Source: Cryptococcus deneoformans JEC21
Taxonomy: Eukaryota > Basidiomycota > Tremellomycetes > Tremellales > Cryptococcaceae
Assembly (NCBI RefSeq): GCF_000091045.1
Contig: NC_006691.1
Coordinates: 490,121 to 515,120, forward strand
Direction: 5' to 3'
DNA length: 25,000 bases
Part shown: positions 10,051 to 18,200 of the stretch, piece by piece
How positions within the stretch are numbered: position 1 is the first letter of the stretch
How the letters are laid out: the number at the start of each line of letters is the position of its first letter
The notes under the pieces: model-generated
The model's database searches: none
What the model was told of the DNA's origin: nothing
What the model saw: the letters and a program-made list of their open reading frames with translations, nothing else
Made by a program: the position numbers and the translations under genes

Positions 10051-11329
10051 ATGCCGGCAGCGGACCATACAACTCTATTTAGATCCATATTAACCACCCA
10101 ACAATCATCTCGCCCAGAATCGGCCCGTTCAAAGTCTCCGGCACCAATCTCCCGAAAGGGCAAAGCGAAGGAAGGGGAAGATGAAGCGGAGTTTTTAAAG
10201 GAAGCTTACCGGATAGTGAGCCACCTTGATGTAAAATAAACGAGTTAATGATTGACATGTTCTTAGCATACGCATCTCAGATCACTACAGCAGCTCTTGA
10301 CTTCGGTTCGCAAGGCGTATCTCTCTACAGTTGAGCCTCCTCCCCTTTCTCGACGTCCGAAAGAGCCTCGAATAGATGTCAATGGGACCACAAAAGAAGA
10401 GGAGCAGTGGGCTAGATGGGAAAAAGTCAAATATTTGACTGACAAGGAGAGAGATGAGATTGATCTAAGAGCGAGAATGATTCTGAGAAGATGCCAGGAG
10501 CGAGTTGGAATTCTAGAAATGACAGAGCAGAGTGAGTCTACATTTACAAATCTTTTAAGCATACATCTGACATGGATCAGAGCGTAAATCAAAGGCCGTT
10601 TCCTCGACGAAGCCAGCTTCAACACTTTTAGCACTACTTCCCTCCCTCGCACCCGCATCTATATCAGCCATTGAGCCTATCTTATCCGCTCATCACGCTT
10701 CCATTCTTTGGACTCTGAACGATTTCCTCGCGAGGCTCACCGGCTCAGTCAGCGACCTTCAGAATGAACGAGTCAAACGTCGAGAAGAACGTAGCAGGAC
10801 CCTTGGTGCGGGTGCTACACTTGAAGCTCAGCGACTAGGTCTGGCATCTCAAGCTGCGAAACGAAGTATCCCCGAAGGGGTAGTCACCGACGTTCACGAC
10901 CCGGCGTTTAGCCATACATTTGCCAGTGATCCTGAAGACCCACATCTAAACCAGGGTTTGGGTATTATCGATCCGTCAGCTCCCCCTATTGAGCAGGTCT
11001 TATCGCAAGAGCAGATACGAGCGTTCGAATCGGAGAATGACGCGCTGTTAGAACACATGTCTTCCACCCTCTCGTCTGTTCTTTCAGCTGAAGCATCACT
11101 GCTCGAGATCTCCCAACTCCAGTCGGAGCTGGTCAGACATCTCGCTCAGCAGACCGAAATGGTTGAGCAATTGTATGAAGACGCAGTGGGTAGTGTGGCA
11201 GAAGTCAAGAGGGCAAATGAGCAATTAACAAAGGCCAGGGAAAGAGGTAAAGACGGAAGGCTGTTCTTGTTGATATTCATTCTTGGCGCCAGTTTCAGTC
11301 TACTGTTCTTAGATTGGTATGCTGCGTAG
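10051..11329 (+). CDS. UFE1: ER Qa-SNARE, syntaxin 18 / Ufe1
   Basis: Exons 10051..10215, 10267..10531 and 10581..11329 encode 392 aa; introns are 51 and 49 bp. Residues 1-60 start with TTLFRSILTTQQ, similar to the syntaxin-18 N-terminal region, then a charged Ser/Lys-rich stretch. A helical N-terminal domain follows (HTHLRSLQQLLTSVRKAYL). The SNARE segment, about residues 285-365, begins LSQEQIRAFESENDALL and runs through ISQLQSELVRHLAQQTEMVE, which contains the zero-layer Gln region. The protein ends in a tail anchor, LFLLIFILGASFSLLFLDWY; the FSLLFLDWY ending is characteristic of syntaxin 18. Ufe1 receives COPI vesicles at the ER and mediates homotypic ER fusion, with Sec20, Use1 and Sec22 as known partners. 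The stop is 40 bp from the TVP38 stop on the other strand, so their 3' UTRs must overlap. Confidence 0.92.
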
Positions 11330-11369
11330 GTATACAGATGTCTATAGCACATTATATGTTACAGATTTG

Positions 11370-12662
11370 TTACACAAGGTCTGCGTCGCCAGTCGTATCC
11401 TGACTACTGTTTCGTCGAATGATTCCAGCTCCCCCCCCTACTTTTAATCCTTTGCCATTTCCTTCCCTATCTCTGTGATTGGATGATGTCAAAAATTCAG
11501 CCTCATCCTCTCCGCTTCCGCTGTCATAGTCTCCCAACAAAGCATTTTCTTCCAATGCTTCCGCGGCCAGTTCCCCATCTCCAAGACCTGCACCAGTCTG
11601 GTCGAGCTTACGCATCTGTTGCAGCGTAAGTCGATAGATTATCACACCTGTTGCGATAGAAATGCAAGCCGAGACAATGATAGAAATGAGATTAAGCCAA
11701 AACCGCAGGGGATCGTGGGCGGCAGAGTCGGAGGCGAGAGAAGTAAGTCGGGAGCCGATGAAAACGACGAGAAGAAGTTTGGGCTGGATCATACTTAATT
11801 CAATGGTGAGCTCTATTTCGGGATAGTAGAGCTTTACGGCTTACAGGTTAGCGACCATAAAGTGCCAGAACTTGACACTTTCGATCGAAGCGAAAAGACC
11901 GTTGCTAACACCCCATGGAACGGGGCAAAAACGGATCATGATGACAAGCGGCAGTCCCTTGGCGCGCATAACATGTCCAAATGCTTCCCACTTGTCATTC
12001 TTCTTGAACAAACCCAGAAAAAATGACTAGAGTAGCATTAGCAGGTGGCCGCTGCTGAGGGGAGAACCAACGTACGCGAACGGACAAGAATGCGATACCT
12101 GCTCCCAGCATTGAGGCGATACCGGCAATAAGGAATCCAGGCCATATGCCGTAGATGAATCCAATAAGAGTAAGGGTGGGCACGAAGCCAAAGAGCGGTG
12201 GATGCGAGCTCAATACTGAGGCATGTCAACTTCTCGCTTTGACATTCGGAACACGATTGGGACTCACTAGCAAAGATGTTACACAGCACGACACCCTTCC
12301 ATCCCATACCCTTGATACTAAGCGCAAGAGAGTTGAACCACTGCCCAATCCGTGTGGGCGTTATAATGAGGACAACCGCGACGATGAGTAGGTTGATCAC
12401 TGTCAAAATCCTAAGCAATATCAGATGATTTTAGCATTTACAACAATGAGTGTCGTACCATATTGACGCCTAGAAACACTAGGTTGTTAGCTCTATGCGT
12501 ATCCGATCGAAGAACATATCGGACCTTTCCCTTCCTTCCCAGCCTGTGATACCTATGTAAAGCGTCATAGGGGAGATCCTTGACGCGGAGCCATATACTG
12601 CGGAACTTGCGCTGGAGAGGAGGGTCGCTCTGTCTGAGCGGTGAGAGTTCTAGTCTGGGCAT
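11370..12662 (-). CDS. TVP38: TVP38/TMEM64 (DedA/VTT) Golgi membrane protein
   Basis: Minus-strand exons 12662..12525, 12469..12459, 12410..12268, 12215..12076, 12026..11845 and 11793..11370 encode 345 aa. The cytosolic N-terminus is basic. With the 11-nt second exon the first helix reads ASIWILTVINLLIVAVVLII. The SNARE-associated (VTT) domain covers about residues 90-215: AILSSHPPLFGFVPTL, GFIYGIWPGFLIAGIASMLG, then a reentrant region with MRAKGLPLVIMIRFCPVPWG (the conserved Arg-Phe-x-Pro motif) and VSNGLFASI. A last helix near 260-285 is followed by an acidic C-terminal tail. Tvp38 is a late-Golgi protein; DedA/VTT relatives (TMEM41B, VMP1) scramble phospholipids, so a lipid role is plausible but not shown here. 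It is divergent from MED4 and tail-to-tail with UFE1. Confidence 0.9.
12459..12469 (-). other. 11-nt microexon of TVP38
   Basis: The exon reads GCGTCAATATG on the minus strand, between introns of 55 bp (12470..12524; GTCCGA...CTAG, with branch site GCTAACA) and 48 bp (12411..12458; GTACGA...TTAG, with TGCTAAAA). It supplies Ala-Ser-Ile and two bases of a Trp codon. I found no conventional donor-acceptor pair that joins the flanking exons in frame without it: the only other phase-compatible donor, GTTTCT, fits the donor consensus poorly. Confidence 0.75.
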
Positions 12663-12914
12663 GGTGGTTGTTTGAGATGGGGATGGTATATGATCAGACC
12701 AAGTAAAGAGGAGAATACAAACAAAGATAGATATGTACGTGTGCATCTCATCGCATTCATCCATCGCAGTAAGCCGAATAATTGGAGCCCGGCGGCGGCG
12801 GGACGAATATCAGATAGATTTGATCCCGTCACCATTACTCTCCTCTGACATCTCCCTTATTTCGCCGACAAAACTACATCTGCAGCCACAACTGAGTATT
12901 TTGTATTCCCAACA
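12663..12914. promoter_or_regulatory. Divergent promoter, TVP38 / MED4
   Basis: These 252 bp lie between the two start codons. A GGCGGCGGCGGG tract near 12790 is G/C-rich and contains overlapping CGG triplets of the kind zinc-cluster factors recognise. The rest is pyrimidine-rich toward MED4. The assignment rests on position only. Confidence 0.5.
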
Positions 12915-13721
12915 ATGGCACACACCACACCACGATCACATCCTCCGCCCCACTCACTCCTTCAAAACCTCACAACCCAATCTCTCCTCCTCTCACACCT
13001 CTTTACCCTCATCGCTTCTCCACCGAATCCCAACACCTCCACCCAAACACAGCTGAATCAGGTATACTCAGCTCTCCAGCTGTCCACTCTAGACTTGTCA
13101 GGTCTCGTGAAAGAGGTTGGCCATCATCAAGAAGCGTATAGGAGACTGGTGGAGAAGAAGAATGAAGTGGCTGGTTTGGAGATGAGAGTGCGAGGGCTTG
13201 TGAAACGACTGGAAGAAGGAAGGAAGGAGTTGGAAGGAATGATCGATCAAGGAGAAAGATCATTAGAGGACATTGAGAAATCTGAGAGAGGTGCTTCGTT
13301 TTCAACAACATTTTGGCGAGATCCCGGAGCTAACCCCACACAGAACCGGTGCCGGCAAAGACTCTCATGGCACACGCACAATCATTATCAAAGCATTCTT
13401 CAGCACCTGTATCAAGCTTATTAGCACCTGTGGATAAGGCTCAGTATGCACCATGGCCCACGGAGATGAGCATGCGCATGGGACTGCTGTTCCAGCTCGA
13501 GGGAAGCATGAGCGGAATGGGCGAGAGAGGCGTTGTGGGCGAAGGCAAGTCTGTTACCTGACCTTCACGGAGGGCGCTAACTTTATTATGTAGAACAAAA
13601 AGCGCCCCAGAAAGTGGAAGAACGGAGAGAACATGTCGAGCATGAAGAATCTGACAGAAGATATGACCCCAATGCTGTTTTCCAATTGGATCTCAACTCT
13701 GATGAATCGGACGAGGATTGA
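12915..13721 (+). CDS. MED4: Mediator complex subunit 4
   Basis: Exons 12915..13290, 13344..13544 and 13594..13721 encode 234 aa. The start is in AACAATGG. A hydrophobic N-terminal helix (SLLLSHLFTLIA) leads to a long coiled coil (about residues 50-125) rich in Lys/Glu heptads, then VPAKTLMAHAQSLSKHS and the Med4 signature YAPWPTEMSMRMGLLFQL. The C-terminus is acidic (NSDESDED), typical of fungal Med4. Med4 belongs to the Mediator middle module, pairing with Med9 and Med7/Med21, and links activators to RNA polymerase II. The second intron (13545..13593) is a GC-AG intron, AG|GCAAGT...GTAG, with branch site GCTAAC; phase-1 joining there is the only way to reach the acidic tail. A possible AATAAA lies at 13781. 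Confidence 0.88.
13545..13593 (+). other. GC-AG intron in MED4
   Basis: This 49-bp intron has the donor AG|GCAAGT, branch site GCTAAC and acceptor TATGTAG. The nearby GT (GTCTGT) is in phase 2 and leads to an early stop in a nonsense frame, so the GC donor is required for the QLDLNSDESDED ending. Confidence 0.85.
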
Positions 13722-13833
13722 TAGACTCGATAGACTCATGTACCAAGTTGTATCCATTATAATGTAACAGAGTAGCGGGAAATAAAATACATACACCAAG
13801 AATAATGTAATGCAAAAGATGAATAAAAACAAA

Positions 13834-14996
13834 CTAGTCACCCCTGGCCCTCCTACCTCGCCCTTGGTTCCCCTGCATCCGAGCCCAGTCTCCGTCAACT
13901 TCGAGTTGTGCTGCTTGCGTCATCTTAGCCAACTCGGCAAGGCTCCTACCCAACGTCAACGTCTGGTCCCTGGTACCGCCCACTCCACGACTCCTGTTAT
14001 TTGACTGCGCAGCCGCGATGCCCAACGCTGCTGACGTTCCAGGAGCAGCGAGCTCCTTTCCTTCGCCAGTAATCTCTGCAGCCTTGCCCCTGGGCCCACC
14101 ACGCTTGCCCGCCTGAGTTGGCACATATGTCGTCGACCCAGCGGGAGCTGGGCGTACATGCAAGGACGAATCGTTGGAGAGGATGTCGTCGGTGGAAATA
14201 AGGGCGAGTGTAGGGGTAAGTTGGGAATGGTGCATAAGATCAGCAGGATTGACCCGTGCAGTTGAGGGGGACTTGTCACGGGATGAGGCATTGGTACCGG
14301 AGGGAGAAGTTGAGCGAGGAGTGGAGGTGGATGTGGTGAAGAATGAGCGGCGTTTCGGTTTACGAACATCCGCTTCAAGTAGAGATTCTGCAGATGAATT
14401 GAGCCGAGAGCCATACCATGTGAAGGAGACAAACTCACCTGTGATGATTTCCCCGCCTTCTTTTTCCTCGCGTAATCTCTTTCTCCTGTCCTCAATGGCA
14501 CCTAATAATCTCTGGCGAATTTGGTCCCTCGCCTCCCAATACTGCGCCTCAATACTCTCCCGCTCTTGCTCGTACATCTTTCGCGCTTGGCTCACTCTGT
14601 AATCCTAGTCAGATCTGATTCCTGACATACGCTCTACACTCACTTGTACTGATACTCTTCTTCAGCGGCTTCTAGTCTGGCGTCACGCTCGACGCTTACA
14701 GGATACGCATGGAGCAAGTATTTGGCGGAAGTAGGCGGTTGGCTGTTGACCAACTTGTTTTCGGCATGGTACTCCTTGTACATGGCTCCAAATTTCCTGT
14801 TTTATGTATGAGCCGTGCCGTCCGTCGGATGATACGCAAACAACGGTACTCACTCATCCCGTGTCCTCCAGCTCTCATCGTGTAGCATTTCTATCTTGTT
14901 GACGGTTTCCCTGCGCTTCCTGTCGCGCTTGGACTCTGCATGCTGTGGTGGGATGATTGTGGGTATGGTACCCTGCTGTGGGAGGTACCTGGACAT
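13834..14996 (-). CDS. SDS3: SDS3-like subunit of the Rpd3/Sin3 deacetylase complex
   Basis: Minus-strand exons 14996..14854, 14796..14644, 14596..14439 and 14387..13834 encode 335 aa. A basic segment (SKRDRKRRETVNKIEMLHDE) leads into a long helical region, residues ~30-155, with FGAMYKEYHAENKL, YPVSVERDARLEAAEEEYQY and QIRQRLLGAIEDRRKRLREE. This order matches the Sds3/BRMS1 family, whose coiled coil dimerises and bridges Sin3 and the Rpd3 deacetylase in the nucleus. The C-terminal half is low-complexity (Ser/Thr/Pro, then Gly/Ala/Arg) and ends in an RGRRARGD basic patch. Intron 3 (14388..14438) is 51 bp and lacks stops, so its removal is inferred from its donor GTGAGT and acceptor TGCAG; a second acceptor at 14373 would also keep frame. 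Another coiled-coil chromatin protein is possible but less likely. Confidence 0.72.
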
Positions 14997-15299
14997 GGCT
15001 GTTACGACTGGGTTTGCAGGAGGATGTCGAGTTGCAAGAGAACAACTTCCGAGGACAGAATACAGAGCTATTCCGTCCGATCAGCCGGCGCTCGCTGAGA
15101 TAAGTGATGAGTCGTCACGTGACTGTTGCTTTTTGCTTTTAGATTGTTGTGCTCTGTAACCAGGCTTTCCTATTTTGTAATGGGATTACTGTTTGAATTT
15201 GATTCCGCTAATGCTCTCTCTCTCTATTTGTTGCTTTTGGACAAACTGGGCCTATAACCTCTTTCCACAACCATCCAACTGTACCCATACCCCGCAACA
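14997..15299. promoter_or_regulatory. Divergent promoter region, SDS3 / NUP188
   Basis: This 303-bp interval separates the two start codons. It contains a 10-bp E-box palindrome at 15114-15123, near the centre, and a short CT-dinucleotide run near 15213-15226 on the NUP188 side. An open frame crossing it on the plus strand (from 14896) overlaps SDS3 exon 1 and has no family resemblance, so I see no extra gene. Confidence 0.65.
15114..15123. promoter_or_regulatory. E-box palindrome GTCACGTGAC
   Basis: This is a perfect 10-bp palindrome containing CACGTG flanked as TCACGTGA, the form bound by fungal bHLH factors of the Cbf1 class. It lies ~118 bp from the SDS3 start and ~177 bp from the NUP188 start, so it could serve both. 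The sequence is observed; the binding factor is inferred. Confidence 0.55.
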
Positions 15300-18200
15300 A
15301 TGGTAAACGAGGCGGTTCCTCTTACCAACGAGGACTTCCTATGGTGAGCCATACCCCATAGTGAATTAGGCTGACACTGTAGCCCACTCACCACCATCCG
15401 AGATACATTCCTCAGACCACACTCTGAAACAGTCTCCATCCCAAAACTACGCGCTCTCCTCGCGTGGCACAAGAAGCGTATATCAACCCCATGGGAACCA
15501 TTCCAGCGTGCTTCCTCTACCTTTAGAGACACCATCAATAAATCCTCATTCATTCTTCCTCGCACAAATGTCACTTTCGAAGTCGACGATACCACACGCA
15601 AGCTAGCGCTCAGACTTTCCGATACACTGGATCTGAATGAAATTGGGGCATTCTTAGCAACCAAATCATACCTCACATACAGCTTAGATGAGGATATGGA
15701 TGAAGATAAAGTGGTAGAGAGGCTGTTGATGTGGGTTGCCGAAGAAGCGTTGGCTGCCCCGCAGATTGCGTTGGCAGTTCTGAGGATTTCAGATGATGAA
15801 ACACCGCTAGGACAGTTGGCATATGATGTGCGAGTAGAGGCCATTGGGGATCCTGAAAAGTACATTGAGGGATTGTTTAGGGCGTTCAGTGGACTGGCGC
15901 AAAGAGAAGTGGACCAGAAGAAGGAAATTGACCCACTCTTCTGGTATGTCCCTGTCATTTTGCCCTGTTCATGTCATTTTGCCCTGTTCAATGTCCTAAC
16001 AGTCAGCTCAGGGCCACACACCAGTTACGTCTCCAAGAAACAATTCTCAATCTACTATTTGTGGTGCTCTATCAAACTCCTAAACGTCCAGCTGCCATCT
16101 CTGAAGGCCTCCTTCGAGGGTGTATCATGTCCTCTTTCGGCACTTCACAGGCAAACCGTAAAATTTGGGAAGAAGATGCCGTCTCTCAGCGTATCGCTGT
16201 CCGAATACGAGATCTTCTCCTTTTGATTGCGATTGAGAGTCTGTGTCTTGGACAAATCATCTCTCCTCTTAATCCTCTCGAACATGACAACCTCAGCACT
16301 CTAATTCAGTCAAAAGAGACTATCGCATCCATCCATGACTTCCTCGCCGACCACTCCAAAGACCTTTCTCCGCATTATCCAGGAGTAGAACCTGGAACGG
16401 TACCTTTACCACTCTGGCCAATGCCAATCATCTGTCTGGTTTGGTCGATGATTCTTCGATCATTACCACTGGCTCTTGTCCCTCCAGCCGGAGAAGATGG
16501 CGTCACGTGGCAGGATATGGCTATCAGAGCACTAAGACTGCCTTCAGGGCTATTCCCTTGGATGGAGGCCATCTTGGACGGACCTTTAATGCAGAATGAT
16601 GATGATGCCTTTATCGGGAATGAGGAACTCTACTACCGAAAAGTATTCAAAGGTATGTAAAGCACAACTACGGCTGATCGTAGCTAATACCTTATAGACG
16701 TTTTGATCGGATTGACGGAATTGGTCCAACTTGAAAGTATTGCGGATAAGCCAGGGCTTTATCGAAGTTGGGAACTTTTATTTGGGGGTGTATGTATGAA
16801 CATAAATCACAGGAAATGACCTCACTAATAATGGCGTTACAGGGATCGCTATCATCATCCTCCCTCAGCGCGGCCGATTTTTGGATCGCCGATTTCCCCT
16901 ACGATGAACGGCGTGCAGTCTTGGACAGAAGCCAATTCCCTTACCAGCCCGTAAACCTCCTTCGAGTCCTCGCTGCTTTGACTGGAAATGGTGAGACTGA
17001 AGCATTTGGTACCGATCCCGCCTCTCAAGTTTATCACTACTTTACCAACCTGCCTACCATCACTCATGCCTTTGAACCAGCATGGTGTCAAAGTCTAGGT
17101 AAGGAGGAAGGTATCGAAGTGGTCGAAACTACCCAGACATTGGTGTTGCCTGGCGGTGAAAGCATCCCTCGAGGATCCAAGGGTGTGGTTCTTTCAAACA
17201 ACGATACTCAGCAGGTTATGTGGACCAATCAGATCATCTCGGGATGGGCTCTCATGTTTGAAATTCTCCAAGCCGCAGCTGGTCTTCGTCCCGTCGATGA
17301 AAAGGCTCGTCCAAATGCCGACCACCCAGCCGACAGCATCTACCTCTCCGTGCGCGACCTCGACATCCAGCTTCCCTCCACACAAATCCTTGCTGGGGGC
17401 CTCAAGTTCCTTCGCAACATCTTACAATCTACTGCATACATCAAAGCCACTGTCCTCAGTCTGTTGAACCCCGAAGACCAGTTTTCTTCAGGTCAATTAG
17501 TCCTTCAGCTCGCCCTTACAGTTTTACATCATTCGAGGATTTCTGACCTTGCGATGGACGTTGGGGTAGTGACAGATGCGGTCGATACCATTGAGGCACT
17601 TATCACCGCGCCATCTAGTAATGTCTGGCCAGCATTAAGGGCATCTGGATTTTTTGACGCTAGCGGGAAGAGGCGAGGGAGTGTTGCTGGATTGATCCAA
17701 TCTGAAAGCATTAAGGGACAACATACTCTGACTGTCTCTGTCCTTAGACTTGTCCTTACCCTAGTACAGAACAGGGAACATGTGCCAGAAAACGATACAA
17801 TCATCCTCACGTCGGCGCTGAACTTGGTCTTCTTGGACATATGGAACAACTTCTCCTCTTGGAGATATCAAGATGTAGCCAAAAAATACGAATTGTCAAC
17901 CTTGGTAACTACCATCTTTGACACCGTTCTTTCCCATCCTATGATCCCTGATTCCAACACTCCCACTCCCGCTGCCAAAGTTCTCATTGACTTATTCATC
18001 ACTTCGGCCTCACCTCTTACCTACCGACCTTTGATTGACGCCGTCACTCAATCAAACAACCTCGTTTCCAGATTGATTGTGCACCGCCGTCAAGCCGATG
18101 CCCAGATGGTGAGCAAATGTCTCGATGAGGCCATGTCCTTTCTCAGTACTCTCCTTCGCACCGCTGCGCTCATTGGTACACCTGCCAACGCTTTGCCAAA

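Noticed and set aside
12411..12477. Single-intron model for TVP38 using donor GTTTCT at 12477
   Set aside because: It keeps frame but needs a poor donor and discards two good GT-AG introns of typical size with strong branch sites. The 11-nt microexon model fits better.
14896..15159. Plus-strand open frame of 87 codons between SDS3 and NUP188
   Set aside because: It overlaps SDS3 exon 1 antisense and runs through the promoter. Its Cys/Leu-rich translation lacks any recognisable domain.
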